Shown here piece by piece: positions 47,495-59,214 of a stretch of DNA of 64,000 nt. Position numbers and translations under genes: made by a program. The DNA lies in contig NC_045444.1 in NCBI RefSeq assembly GCF_002776525.5, forward strand, positions 32,160,198 to 32,224,197, in the 5' to 3' direction. Under the pieces are notes generated by a model that had not been told where the DNA came from, did no database searches, and saw only the letters and a program-made list of their open reading frames with translations. The first letter of the stretch is position 1. Each line of letters begins with the position of its first letter. The stretch is from Piliocolobus tephrosceles (taxonomy: Eukaryota > Chordata > Mammalia > Primates > Cercopithecidae).

Positions 47495-47784
47495 AAAAAA
47501 TAACCTATCAATAGGTATAAAAAGTTTCTCTTCTACTAGGAATAATTATGTTACAAAATATTATACACCCAAGGGCCCAAATTTGAATTTGTTAACTTCT
47601 CATGTTGTGTGTTCATTGTCTGTAGAAAGTGATAATCTGTGTGGGATTTTCCCCTAAAATGTGTCACCTGTACATGATGCTGAAAATGTGTTAAAACATG
47701 TTCTACCATCTTCAGATCAGTCTTCTACCAGATCTGGAATGAGAAAATTCACTTCTCTATGACATAAACCAAATGGAGGTGTGT

Positions 47785-47998
47785 TTCTAAAGAGCAGCAC
47801 TATTGACATTTTGGGTTGGATCATTCTTTGTGGTGAGGTTATCTTGTGTATTCCAGGATGTTTAGTGGCATCCTTGGTCTGCACCTATTAGGTCCTGGTA
47901 GAACTCACCCTCATTTCCAGACATGAAAACAAAAAATGTCTCTAGATGTTGCCAAATGTCCCCTGAAGGGCAAAATCACCCTTTGTTGAGAACCAATG
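47785..47998 (+). mobile_element. Ancient non-autonomous hAT-type DNA transposon (MER class)
   Basis: 'agcactattgacattttggg', 'ttccaggatgtttagtggca', 'aaaaaatgtctctagatgtt', 'gccaaatgtcccctgaaggg', ending 'tgttgagaaccaatg'. I recognise this as an ancient mammalian repeat with a hAT-like end (GAGAACCA), but I am not sure of its family name. Confidence 0.6.
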
Positions 47999-49946
47999 TC
48001 TGAGAGCATAAGCAACTAGTGAAAACATTGTTTGACCAAGAAAAGGTAGAATGCTCTAAAGTCATAAATATGTAAATTTTGAAATAATTCCATGGTTATT
48101 TATTTATTTTATGTATCTACTTTATACCAAAGCATGTGAAAAAATTTAAATAACACAAATGCTTCTTGGCATTCATGTGTCTTTTTTCTATTGCTGGATC
48201 TGAAGATACTTCCTAAGTCCTGCCTCTGAGAAAAAAATTGACCAGGAATAATTCTTAACCTAATTTTAATCTAACTGGAAAGAAAAGGTCAAAGTCAAAG
48301 AAGCTGGGGAATTAATAGATAAGGTAAGATATTTTTCTATTCATGAAAAGGCAGGATTTGCTGTTTTTTAATATCCAGTTGATTATCATGATTACTCAGC
48401 TCAATTAGTTAAGGTTCTCATGACCTCGTGGATGTCTAAGACAACAGCTTCCAGTTGTCATAACCATACATACATATTTACCTATGTTTTACATCTTTTA
48501 AATTAATACATCATTCTCATAAGTTAGGGAGAGTTATTCCTATTCTATAGAAAACTGAGGCTTAGAAATGTCAATACTACCATTAGGTGACAGAACTAAC
48601 AGTCAAATTTAGGTTTTCTAACTCAATGATTTGTGATCTTAACTCACTGTTCTCAGCTAGGATTATTTTATTAAGTTCTGCATTATTTGTTACAAAGTAT
48701 AAATTATATCTATTCAGTAGATGAAAATGTTACTCAGTTCTGTTTGCCTCAGCTGTCTACAAGACAAAAGCTGAGAAATAAATGACTTTATGACCTTAAT
48801 TTTCATACAATGATCTCCCTTAACTCATAAGTAGAAAAAAAATATTTTTAAAAAATCAATCAAATCTTTTTTTTCCTCTTGAGACCACTAATTTATCAGT
48901 TCATGGTGTATAGACATGATTCTAAACCATATAAAATATTGCAGCACTAAAGTCGTCAGTATTTAATCCCCCAAATTCTAGAATTTGAATTAGCATTTCC
49001 ATGAAGTATTCACCAGGGGCTTAATTTCTGACTTTCTGAGTTCTGGAAGGCTTGTAGGACACACAGAATAAGATAGTCATCTTTAAACCCCATGTTGAAG
49101 ACAGGTCTACTATTGTGGGAGCACATTCATTTTTCTCTTTAGGAAATGTTACCATTCCTTTGAAAGTCTAATGCTATGCTAATATCAAGTAACATTCAGC
49201 AAAATTCAGCCTACATTGTGTTATTTCCATGTTTTGGCGCTATATACATTTGTCTATGCTTTCAACTCAAAAGTTGAGCAATATTGCTTGCTGTATTTTG
49301 GTGCCAGCATAGATTTAAGCCATCCAAACAAGACTGCGTATTTGAACTGACAGAGAGTAAATGATTTGCATCTGGCATAACTGATGGTGGTGTCAAAACC
49401 TTGGAAGATAATTCATTGGTAAACATATTCCTATGGATGCCTAGCCACACATGCCCAATTTCCTATCAAGGGATAGAGCCAGATCATTGCCAGAACAATG
49501 TGAAATATTTTATACAGATAATTCAAGAGATTATTTTGCTCTGACAGAAAACAGAGAGTGGGGGGAATGTGGTAGTGTTCCTCGTTGATGAGGTAAGATA
49601 ATTTTTTAACCATCATTGCAGAAATTAAATTTCACGCAAAAATGCCTTTATGACAACTATGGAGTTGATGAACTAGTAAACATAATCACAAACAGCAGGC
49701 TTAAAAAAAGTAATCTATAATTCCTGGTTGTAATTGGTAAAGAAAAAAAGTTTACATCAGGCCATGACTAAAATGATGACAAAGTAGGAATACAGCATTA
49801 AGGTCTTAACACACATATGTGTGAACTACCCAGATCTCTTCAAAGAAATAGTCATAACTAGATACTGTGCTTAATGGAATAAAAATCTTTGAATCTTTCC
49901 ATTCCTTTCCACTCGTAAGGAATGTATACATTACTTCAGATGTCTA
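47999..49946. other. No gene seen: unassigned DNA with one MIR
   Basis: About 48500-48660 is a reverse MIR ('ttctatagaaaactgaggct', 'caatactaccattaggtgac'). The rest is unique AT-rich sequence with no exon that I can support. Confidence 0.5.
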
Positions 49947-50359
49947 TGTTAGTCTCTTCTTGTGTTGCCATAAAGGAATATCTGAGACTGGGTAATTTCT
50001 AAAGAGAAGATTTTTTATTGACTTACAGTTCTGCAGGCTGTACAGGAAGCAGGGTGCTGGCATCTGCTTCTGGTGAAGCCTCAGGAAGCTCACAATCATG
50101 GCAGAAGACGACAGGAACCAGCATGTCTCATGGAGACAGTGGGAGCAAGAGAGAGAGAAGGAGGAGGTCCCTAACTCTTTAACAACCAGATCTCATGTGA
50201 ACTAGCTGAGTGAGAGCTCATCACCATGGGGATGGTGCTAAACCATTCAAGAGGAATCCATCCCCAAGATCCAATCACCTCCCACCAGGTCCCATCTCCA
50301 ACATTGGAAATCACATTTCAACATGAGATTTGGAAGGGACAAACATCCAAACCATATCA
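49947..50359 (-). mobile_element. MLT1A-type MaLR solo LTR, reverse orientation
   Basis: Plus-strand order: 'tgttagtctcttcttgtgtt', 'ctgagactgggtaatttcta', 'agttctgcaggctgtacagg', 'ctcacaatcatggcagaaga', 'accagatctcatgtgaacta', 'caatcacctcccaccaggtc', ending 'catccaaaccatatca'. This is the reverse complement of an MLT1A LTR. No internal sequence is attached, so it is a solo LTR. Target duplication not evident. Confidence 0.85.
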
Positions 50360-50799
50360 ATGACATATACCAATGGAATTTTGTCTAGGTGTTGATAGAA
50401 TTGGGTTGAATTAAATAGTCTCTTGAAGAATGAATGCATGTCATATACAGGGAATAAACTTCAAGATAATTTAAATTAAATACAACACTCTTGCTATTAA
50501 ACTACATGTACCATAGTTTATTATCTCTCTGTTCATTTAGTTGACCTTTCAGGATCTCATGGTTTAATCAAAAACAGCTATTGAGTACCTATTTTGTCAT
50601 ACACTCCGTGCCAAGTATTGGATCTGATAGAAAAATGACTGTGGCTTTTATCTCTGTCTAGCTCTTAGTCCAGGGAGGATATTTAAGAAATTCACTTTTA
50701 AAAATATCATGATGGTAGAGCACACTATTCCAATAGATAGGGGCACAGACTCTTCCTGGGTTATTTCAAAGGCTTCACTGTGAAGGGGATGGTGAAGAT
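50360..50799. other. No gene seen: unassigned DNA between two LTRs
   Basis: 'tattgagtacctattttgtc' near 50580 hints at an L2 end in reverse orientation. The rest is unassigned. Confidence 0.45.
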
Positions 50800-51548
50800 T
50801 GTATGTTTTTGTCCCCCAAAAATATATGTGCTAAAGCCTTAACTATCAGTTTGGCTATATTTAGAAATGGGAACTCTATAGAAGTAATTAAGGTAAAATA
50901 AGGCCATAAGGGTAGAGCCTTGATCCAACAAGATCAGCATCACTATGAGAAGAGACAGGCCAGGCGCGGTGGTTCACGCCTGTAATCCCAACACTTTGGG
51001 AGGCTGAGGAAGGCGGATAATGAGGTCAGGAGATCCAGACCATCCTGGTTCACATGGTGAAATCCTGTCTCTACTAAAAATACAAAAAAATAGCCGGGTA
51101 TGGTGGCACGTGCTTGTAGTCCTAGCTATTCGGGAGGCTGAGGCAGGAGAATGGCGTGAACTCAGGAGGCGGAGCTTGCAGTGAGCCAAGATCACACCAC
51201 TGCACTCCGGCCTGGGTGACAGAGCGAGACTCCCGTCAAGCAAGCAAGCAAAAAATCAGGCAAGCAAGGAAGCAAGCAAGCAAGCAAGAAGGAAAGAAAG
51301 AAAGAAAGAAAAAAAGAGACATCACTGAGCTCACCCGCTCTCTCTCCCTCTATGTATGCACACAAAGAAGAGGTTATGTGACCACATAGGGAGATGGTGG
51401 CTGCCTGCTAGCAAGAGTAGAGCCTCAGAATAAAACCTACCCAGCTGGTACCTTGATTTAAGCCTCCAGAATTGTCAAAAAATTCATTTCTCTTGTTCAA
51501 ACCATATAGTCTGTTATTTTGTTACAGCAGCCAGAGCAGACACATACA
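50800..51548 (+). mobile_element. MLT1-type MaLR LTR, split by an Alu
   Basis: The left part ('tgtatgtttttgtcccccaa', 'gaagtaattaaggtaaaata', 'aggccataagggtagagcct') and the right part ('cgctctctctccctctatgt', 'gcctccagaattgtcaaaaa', 'gttacagcagccagagcaga') are in the order of an MLT1-type LTR, separated by an Alu at 50958-51313. The Alu is therefore younger. Subfamily not determined. Confidence 0.75.
50958..51313 (+). mobile_element. AluY/S nested in the LTR, with an expanded tetranucleotide tail
   Basis: Starts GGCCAGGCGCGGTGGTTCAC. The target duplication AAGAGACA lies at 50950-50957 and 51314-51321. The tail (about 51236-51312) has evolved from poly(A) into CAAG/GCAA-type units followed by (GAAA)n. 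It lacks the AluYRa-like CCGGCCAC change. Confidence 0.92.
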
Positions 51549-52449
51549 ATGATATTTCAGGTACATTTTCAAAGATGAATCAAAGCTTTCTTACAAAGAC
51601 AAAACACATGGGAACAGAAATCAGTGAATGGGGAGAAGGGGTAGATGGAGAGTGAAAAAGAGATCAAGAACAAAACAAGGGCAAGGAGCAGCCTGAGTAA
51701 AAGAGCCCTTTGGAACAAAGCAGGAGAGAAAACATATGCATGGTCAGAGATAGAATGCGAGGAAATTAGCATGTGATTTATTGTTTCTTTTTCCTGTGTC
51801 AAGCCAATCTTCTGTTGTCAAGGGAGGTAAGGATAAATAGGTGGCTTAAAGTAAATTATAAAGGTTTGAAATATTTGCTTTGGGGAATGAAAAAATGAAC
51901 TAAGCACAAATCAATGGTGGCCCAACAGGATTATTAGAGCCAGGTTGGAAAGAGGTTTATAATGACTAATGAGTGTCTTTTAGTGGTGATAGTGATGGTG
52001 TTTTCCATGTGCAACAAAAGTGGAGGAAGCAGATGACTGGATTGACCAGATCTAGCTGACTGGCAGGGCAGCTATGGCAGAAGCAGGAGGTAAGGTTTCT
52101 GTGAGTGGTGGAAAAGGCTGCCTGGCTAATCCTATGCCCTGGCTGTGATAAAGAAGAAAACTGAAGTGAAGAAAGCAATAAATCTTGTGAATGGGGCAAA
52201 GGTGTGAAAAGTTGAAAGAGGACAAAGGGGAAAATTTGGTTAGAGGATGAAGAAAAAAATGATAGATTCTGTTTAATGGAATTAAGAGACAAGAAGTTTT
52301 AAATATTATTGGGAATGTATTTTAACTTGTGAAGTATGGCAGAGACTGGAGGAGCTCTTTACCACACCAGTTTCCCTTTCCCTCTGGATGTCTGGATAAA
52401 TCACCACTATGTAGGGAAGAAAAAGTAGTTTTCTCCTCCCCCATCACAA
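51549..52449. other. No gene seen: unassigned DNA
   Basis: Purine-rich on the plus strand (51590-52300), which gives long minus-strand frames rich in Ser, Leu and Phe (51569-51802, 51966-52292). These look like composition effects; no domain is recognised. Confidence 0.5.
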
Positions 52450-53009
52450 GGTCCGTGGCCAAGGACCCTATAAATAAAAGACAGATTAACAAGAAAAATG
52501 CATAACAATTTTATTTAATCAAAGTTTTACATGGAGTGGGAGCACTCATAAATGAAGGCACAAAGACACAGGGGAAACTGTATCTTTATGTTAAGTCTGA
52601 TGAAATAAGAGGATAGTTGTGGAGAAGAAACATGTCTCAACAAAAAGGAATATGACCTAATGGTAATAAACTAGGGGAAACATAGGAAGGCCTGTTTGCT
52701 TCGTCTTCTCTGTGTCTCAGGCTGATATTCCTCCCCAGGTATGGGGCAAGACACTTGTCACATGAGGATCTTCATGGGAGAAGGGAAAAGATCAGAGCAT
52801 GACCTTCCTAGCTTTTATGCTTGCTTCGGTGGAGAGGAATTCTAGTTTCTATTACCCACTTGGGGGTAGAAAATGGGACTGGAGGAGGGAAGGCCAGAGT
52901 AGGTTGATGAAACTGTCTTGTTTCTGAGGCCTTCCCAATCTTATTCAGCTCAAAATCATCAGCATGTCAAAGTGTCATGCTTTCAGGCATCATATTCAGA
53001 GCCCAAATA
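52450..53009 (-). mobile_element. MER34-like ERV1 LTR, reverse orientation, diverged
   Basis: It shares the order of blocks with the LTR at 62075-62706: 'gacagattaacaagaaaaat', an A/T-rich 'caattttatttaatcaaagt', 'aggaattctagtttctatta', 'tagaaaatgggactggagga', then a 'ttcagagcccaaata' end. Lower similarity and indels suggest a related subfamily or an older copy. Boundaries are approximate. Confidence 0.5.
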
Positions 53010-54224
53010 ATTCCCATCTGGCTTATGAAGCATAAGAATTAAAATAAACCACGTTCAAGAATGGGCTATAGTAACCTCCTGAATGTGATCCCCACTTCTT
53101 TGACCTTCTCTGGTGACCTTGGAAACCATGTGTTGAAGATGCAGAGCCACATGATGGAAGGAGAAGCACAGCCACTTGCAAATCAAAATCACCTGCTTTT
53201 ACTATTGCTTTAATAATAGAGGGAGAAATATAAAATATTTTAAATATTTCAAGTGGATTATTTTCTGCAAATGTTATAAGAATACTTTTCAATTTCTATA
53301 ATATAAATGCTAAGTAAGCTTATTGCATGTGCACCCTCATAATGCCATGTGTGCTTTCATAATGCCACCCAGCTAATCAGGGAATTGCTGTATAATTTCA
53401 TGTGAAATCTTTTTGGGGTTCCAAAGAGAATAACTGTAGTAATGACTATGAGCTGTTTAACCAAGTATAATGATTAAAAATATAGGCAATTACTTACAGA
53501 TTTTTAACTCAAAAAGCCCAAACATATCTTCTGAACACATTCCTTGCTCTCTCGGTATCTCTATAAAACAGGGTGGGAGCTGAGTTTGGAGTGTAGAAGG
53601 GGGAGTTCAGAGAGGTAGAAACCCTGAGGAGCGACTTATGTACCTCAGTTCCACTTCTAACACCTTCTGAGTAGTTTCTCCTCCTCCTGCTTTCACCATG
53701 TCTTTGAGTGACACAAACAAAGCCACTGTGTTTGGGGGAGAAAAAAATGCAATAGTCTCACCACCATTCTTCCTTTTAGCCTCCTAAGTGGTTTTCTAAG
53801 AGTATTTTACAGCTCCTTCCTCCAGATAAAAGAAGAGAACATTGTTTCAAAGCCACCTCTAAAGCCCTATCCTTTCTCTTTTCACTTAGAAGACAAAGAA
53901 TGCATGTAAATGCTAATGAGAGCTTTTGCATAAACAGAGGAAGAAGCAGTGAAAGGCCTTTTTTCTTAATTCCAGAAGTGGCAAAAATAAGTTTTTACCT
54001 CTGCTTCTTCTTAACTTGCCAAACTCTACAACACTCTCCTCCCAGCCTCCCCCACATTCTTCTGAGAGATCAGCCCTGAGGAAGCTGAGGGATGGTAGAG
54101 CTTGGCAAGGCGGTAACAATAAGACAGACCATTTGTGAGCTTTAAGGGAGGGTGGGAAATTCTGATGACCAGGCACTGTTTAACAAAGCAAGTACTGAAG
54201 CCCTGGGGTGCTTTGAAAATAACA
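53010..54224. other. No gene seen: unassigned DNA
   Basis: About 53080-53180 ('tgatccccacttctttgacc', 'gagccacatgatggaaggag') may be a scrap of an old MaLR LTR. The remainder has no supportable feature. Confidence 0.45.
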
Positions 54225-54400
54225 TGTTTTGGAGCCACTCAGACCTGAGTTAGACACTTTGCTCTATTGTTTAAGAGCTGTTTGCCTCAGATAAGCTATT
54301 TCCCTTCCTGGAATATCGGTTTTTCCTAACTAAACTGGGGGGGGGGGGGGGGGCGGGTGGGGGAGTATCAACTTCACAGACTTGTTATGAAAATTAAAGA
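54225..54400 (+). mobile_element. MIR SINE carrying an expanded G run
   Basis: 'ggagccactcagacctgagt', 'taagagctgtttgcctcaga', 'taagctatttcccttcctgg', then after the G run 'cttcacagacttgttatgaa' and 'aattaaagataa' match MIR. The G run sits where MIR normally has 'gtaaaatgggga'. Confidence 0.7.
54337..54353 (+). repeat. Run of 17 G (G-quadruplex-prone)
   Basis: Seventeen consecutive G, then CGGGTGGGGGAG. Both the run alone and the run plus following G blocks could fold as a G-quadruplex. The exact length may be affected by sequencing error. Confidence 0.9.
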
Positions 54401-54405
54401 TAATT

Positions 54406-54736
54406 GGCCTGGCGCGGTGACTCCCGCCTGTAATCCCAGCGCTTTGGGAGGCCGAGGAAGGTGGATCACAAGGTCAGGAGTTCAAGATGAGTCAGGTCAA
54501 GATGGTGAAACCCTGTCTCTACTAAAAATACAAAAAAATTTTCTGGGCGTGGTGGCACGCGCCTGTCATCCCAGCTACTCTGCAGGCTGAGGCAGAGAAT
54601 TGCTTAAACCTGGAGGGGCGCAGGTTGCAATGAGGCAAGATCATGCCACTGCACTCCAGCCTAGGTGACAGAGTGAGACTCAGTCTAAAACAAAAAAAAA
54701 AAAAGAAAGAAAGAAAGAAAAGAAAAGAAATTAAAG
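54406..54736 (+). mobile_element. Alu (older S/J type), first of a tandem pair
   Basis: GGCCTGGCGCGGTGACTCCC start and a (GAAA)n-rich tail. The 13-bp target duplication AATTAAAGATAAT lies at 54392-54404 and 54737-54749. Many substitutions relative to the young Alus. Confidence 0.9.
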
Positions 54737-54753
54737 AATTAAAGATAATAGTT

Positions 54754-55075
54754 GGCCGGGTGCAGTGGCTCACGCCTGTAATCCCAGCACTTTGGGAGGC
54801 CGAGGCGGGCGGATCGTAAGGTCAGTAGATCAAGACCATCCTGGCTAACACGGTGAAACTCCATCTCTACTAAAAATACAAAAATTAGGCTGGCGTGGTG
54901 GTGGGTGCCTGTAGCCCCAGCTACTTGGGAGGCTGAGGAAGGAGAATCACTTGAACCCCGGAGGCGGAGTTTGCAGTGAGCTGAGATGGTGTCCCTGCAT
55001 TCCAGCCCAGGCAACAGAGGGAGACTCTGTCTCAAAACAAACAAACAAACAAACAAACAAACAAACAAAAAAAAC
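54754..55075 (+). mobile_element. Alu (S/Y type), second of a tandem pair, (AAAC)n tail
   Basis: GGCCGGGTGCAGTGGCTCAC start only a few bases after the first Alu's target duplication, same orientation. The tail at about 55034-55075 is (AAAC)n. Any target duplication is short (possibly AGTT). Confidence 0.9.
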
Positions 55076-55789
55076 AGTTTAAGTAATGCTTGGAGCCTAA
55101 TAAGGAAAATATTAAATGGGAGCAACTTGATCAGTCAAGAGATATTTGAGTACCCTACTATATGTGATATCAGCTTTGTAAAATTAGCAGGGAAATGGTA
55201 GGGGAAGTAAGGTGAGCGTATTAGGGAATTGGGGTTCGAACGCAAAAGTATTTGATACAGGTCTCAATCCAGAAAGTTGATTTCAGCAAGGCTAAGGATG
55301 GGCTTGTGACACAGCCTCAGGAGGCCCTGATGACATGTGACCAAGGTGGTTGGGGCACAGCTTGGTTTTAGACATTTTAAGAAGACATGAGACATCAACC
55401 AGTATGTGGGAGATGTACACTGGTTGTGTCTGGAAAGGCTTCCAAGTCACAGGTGGATAAGGAATAAGCAGTTGCATTCTTTTGAGTCTTTGATCAGCCT
55501 CTCACTAAATATACAATTTACATGTGAGAGGGGGGTAGAGAAATAGTCACTTATGCCTTAGTCTGACTCTGTGAATCTGCATTTTTACATAAACAATAGG
55601 ACAGAGGAAGTAATCAGATATGCATTTGTCTCAGGTGAGCAGAGGAATGACTTCTGTCCTTCCCTGCCCCCAACCCCGCCCCCAACCATCTGTGAAGATA
55701 AGCTATCTACTTACATTACCCAAGGTGAAATTCAACAGAACTGTTTTAGGGTAAAAATGTTGAGACCCACAAGGATTTTCCTGTGCTGG
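55076..55789. other. No gene seen: probable old interspersed repeat, unassigned
   Basis: The stretch 55290-55780 ('cacagcctcaggaggccctg', 'tgacttctgtccttccctgc', 'gtgaagataagctatctact') looks familiar as a primate interspersed repeat, but I cannot name it. It abuts the ERV-L remnant where a 3' LTR would be expected. Confidence 0.35.
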
Positions 55790-56229
55790 ATAATCTTCAA
55801 ACAAAGACAATAATAAGATCATAATTACACCTAACAAAATACAACTATCCTTTGTACAACTGGAAATGTAGCAATCCCCAACTCAAATACTATTACATAA
55901 AGTTAACAATACTTCAATGTTGGTATGATTTCAATAAATCTCATGTCACATAATAGAAGAAATAAAGATATTTTCTTAGTACGAGTGTATACATGCACAA
56001 ACATGTTTTTAGCAAAAGAAGGAGGAAATACTTATGACAATTACAGTCCTCATTTCTGCAGCCGGTCACGCGGTCATAGCTGGTATTGATGACTGCCTTC
56101 TTCTACTACCCGTTCTGTATTCCCTTTGCCTTCAGCAAGCACCTCAGGAGGTCATGGATTTTTTCCTGGTGGAGTGACAGAAACCCTCATTCCTGAGGAC
56201 TACAAATCTGGCCCATTTGTAGTCCTGCC

Positions 56230-56470
56230 TGGATTGGGCTATTGTAGTTTCCCATTGACATCAATCACAGGGCATGGTAATACTAAGAGATGCCCTAGTG
56301 GATCTCCTGTACTCCATGCATACTCTTCCTTACTTCTGTTGTGGAGTAGTAGACTGATTTCATCTTGATAGTCTGGGTCAATCACCCCAGCCAACACTGT
56401 AACTCCCTTCTTAGCCTGTTGATTTAAAGGTAGGAGAAGCCCAAAGTGTCCAGGTGGCAATCATAACTTC
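56230..56470 (-). pseudogene. ERV-L dUTPase region
   Basis: dUTPase hydrolyses dUTP to dUMP and PPi, keeping uracil out of DNA copies. The minus-strand open frame at 56239-56460 (73 codons) carries the dUTPase motif 3 pattern at residues 25-36 (GVIDPDYQDEI) and a glycine-leucine stretch after it. In ERV-L the domain follows integrase at the C-terminal end of pol, as here. Motifs upstream of 56460 lie in another frame. The segment alone could not fold as a full trimeric dUTPase. Confidence 0.85.
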
Positions 56471-56699
56471 AGTTTAATGGAATCATTGTGTCTCCTGGTG
56501 GCAGCTTCCCTCCCTCTGGAACTAAGGCCTCTAGGCCAGCAGAATGTAATGTTGTGGGAACAGGAAGCAAACATTTTGCTAGTGGATCACTGGGGGTGAT
56601 GGTGAGTGGTGAGTGGTGCTACTTCCACTTCCACCCCTTGATTTCTGAACCTGTGAATCCTGGCTATGGGAGAAATAGTACCATATATTGGATGCTGAT

Positions 56700-57520
56700 T
56701 TGGAACATACTTGACCTTCTGGAGAACTCTGCCTCACCCTGCAAAGTAGTGTCACCTAGTCAGTGTTGTAATTGTGGCTTCAAAAAGCCATTCCACCATT
56801 CTATCAATCCAGCTGCTTCAGGATGATGGGGAACATGGTAAGAGCAGTGAATTCCATGAGCATGAGCCTGTTGCCGCACTTCTTTAGCTGTAAAGTGAAT
56901 GTCTTGGTCAGAGGCAACGCTGTGTGGAATACCATGACCGGGGATAAGGCATACCATGAGCCAATTGATGGTAGTCTTGACAGAGGCATGGTGTGAAGGA
57001 TAGGCTAACCCATATGCGGAGTAATTGTCTATTCCAGTGAGGACAAACCTCTGCCCGTTCCATGATGAAAGAGGTGCAATATAATCAACCTGCCACTAGG
57101 TAGCTGGCTGATCACCCCGAGGAATGGTGCCATATTGAGGGCTCAGTGTTGGTCTCTGCTGCTGGCAAATTGGGCACTTAGCAGCAGCCATGGCCAGGTC
57201 AGCCTTAGTGAGTGGAAGTCCATGTTGCTGAGCCCATGTGTAACCTCCTTTCCTACCACCATGGCCACTTTGTTCATGATCCCATTGGATGATGACAGGG
57301 TGGCTGGGGAAACAGGCTGAGTGGTGTTCATAGAACCGGTCATCCTATCCACTTGATTAAAATCCTCCTCTGCTGAGGTCACCCGTTGGTGAGCATCCAC
57401 ATGGGACACAAATATCTTCAGAGTTTTTGACCACTCAGGGAGCTCCATCCACATACCTTTTCCCCAGATACCTTTGTCACCAGTTTTCCAATTATCCTTC
57501 TTCCAAGTCCCTGACCATCC
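56700..57520 (-). pseudogene. ERV-L integrase region
   Basis: Integrase joins viral DNA to the host chromosome. In the minus-strand frame at 56760-56957 the core-domain Asp (context SDQDIHFTA, residue 17, about 56907-56909) and the Glu (context GLIEWW, residue 53) are 35 residues apart, the D-35-E spacing of retroviral integrases. The N-terminal part lies in different frames upstream (57143-57526 covers the end of RNase H and the start of integrase). At least one frame change separates them, so the enzyme is dead. Confidence 0.85.
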
Positions 57521-57960
57521 AGCCAAGGCATTGGCTACAGCATGTGAATCAGTATATAATCACATATCTGGCCATTTCTCCTTCCATGCAAAGTGTACAA
57601 CCAGGTGCACTGCTCAAAGTTCTGCCCACTGGGAAGATTTCCCTTCAACGCTGTCCTTTAGGGATGTCCTAGAAAGGAGCTGTAATGCTGCAGCTGTCCA
57701 CTTTTCGGTGGTGACTGCATATCGTGAAGAGCCATCTGTGAACCAGGCTCTAATCTTCTCTTCCTCTGTTGACTGATCATAGGGAACTCCCCATGAGGCC
57801 ATCGGTGCAGGCTTGGGGAGAGAAGGCAGGATGGCATCAGTGGAGACCAGGGGCATTTGAGCCACTTCCTCATGTAGCTTACTTGTGCCTTCAGGACCTG
57901 CTCAAGCCTGATCACATACATACCACTTCCATTTGATGATGGAATGCTGCTGTACATGAC
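57520..57960 (-). pseudogene. ERV-L RNase H region
   Basis: RNase H removes the RNA strand during reverse transcription. In the minus-strand frame 57614-57865, WFTDGS at residues 41-46 supplies the first catalytic Asp (residue 44), and QWAEL near residue 82 fits the following Glu. A stop ends this frame after residue 83; the same frame reopens at 57526. The upstream frame at 57658-57957 overlaps it in another register. Confidence 0.8.
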
Positions 57961-58429
57961 CCACTTTATGGCTAGATAGGTCAGAAAGCACCCAGTTTAT
58001 GATAGGCAATTCAGGTGCCATGGTGACTTGATGACTGATAGTCAAACGTTCAGTTTCCACCAAACCCCAGTAACAAGTTAAGAGTTGTATCTCAAAAGGA
58101 GAGTAGGTATCTGCAGAAGATGGCAGGAACTTGCTTCAAAATCCTAGAGGCTTCTGTTGTGATTCAGCTATGACGACCTGTCAAGGCTCCAAACAGCATC
58201 GCTATCTGCCACTGACATATCAAACACCATTGGAAAAGCACAGAAGCCTGGACCTGTTGCCGAGGCTCCTGTTCTGGACCTCACTCTAAACTGGCAGTCT
58301 TTTGGGTCATTCAACAAATGGGCCTAAGTAACAAACCCAAATGAGAAATGTGTTGCCTCCAAAATTGAAATAGGCCCATTAGGCATTGTGCCTCTTTCTT
58401 GGTTGTAGGAGGGGCCAAATGCAGCAACT

Positions 58430-59210
58430 TATCCTTCACCTTAGAAGGAATATCACAACAGTCCAAATGTCCCCACACCATTGAACCCCTAGAAATTTTA
58501 ATGAGGTAGAAGGTCCCTGAATTTTAGTTGAATTTATTTCCCATCCTCTGGCACACAAATGTCTCACCAGTAAGTACAATGTGTTTGCTTCTTCTTGCTC
58601 ACTGGATCCAATCAGCATAATGTCATCAATGTAATGGACCAGTGTGATATCTTGTGGAAGCAAAAAGCGGTCAAGTTCTCTCCAAATAAGATGATGACAC
58701 AAAGCCAGAGAGTTGATATACCCTGAAGTAGGACCGTAAATGTATATTCCTGGCCTTGCTAGCTGAAGGCAAATTGTTTCTGGTGGGCCTTGTGGACAGG
58801 AATGGAGAAAAAGACATTTTTCAATTCAATGGCTGCATACCAGGTGCCAGGAGATGTGTTAATTTGCTCGAGCAATGAAACCACATCTGATACAGCAGCT
58901 GCAGTTGGAGTCACCACTTGGTTAACCTTACAGTAATCCACTGTCATCCTCCAAGATCATCTGTCTTCTGCACAGGACAAATGGGAGAGTTGAACGGGGA
59001 TGTGGTGGGAATCACCACCCATATGTCTTTCAAGTCCTTGATGGTTGCACTAATCTCCGCAATCACTCCAGGGATGCAATATTGTGTTTGATTTACCATT
59101 TTTCTAGGTAGAGGCAGCTGTAATGGCTTCCATTTGGCCTTTCCCACCATAAAAGCCCTCACTGTACCAGTCAGGAAAGCCAATGTGGGGGTTCCACCAG
59201 CTGCCAAGTA
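58430..59210 (-). pseudogene. ERV-L reverse transcriptase region
   Basis: Three minus-strand frames, each in a different register, cover RT in order: 58944-59207 (N-terminal fingers, ending near VIPTTSPFNSPI), 58759-58947 (palm motif A) and 58436-58702 (motif C). Motif C is intact as YIDD (residues 24-27, about 58622-58633). In motif A the catalytic Asp is replaced by Glu (context AAIELKN, residue 41, about 58825-58827). The frame changes and this substitution both argue against any activity. Confidence 0.9.
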
Positions 59211-59214
59211 TGTC

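Noticed and set aside
51236..51312. Array of AAGC/GCAA units resembling a spaced repeat array
   Set aside because: It is the expanded tail of the Alu at 50958, not CRISPR or a minisatellite gene array.
51966..52292. Minus-strand frame of 108 codons rich in Ser, Leu and Phe
   Set aside because: Explained by purine-rich plus-strand composition; low complexity and no domain.
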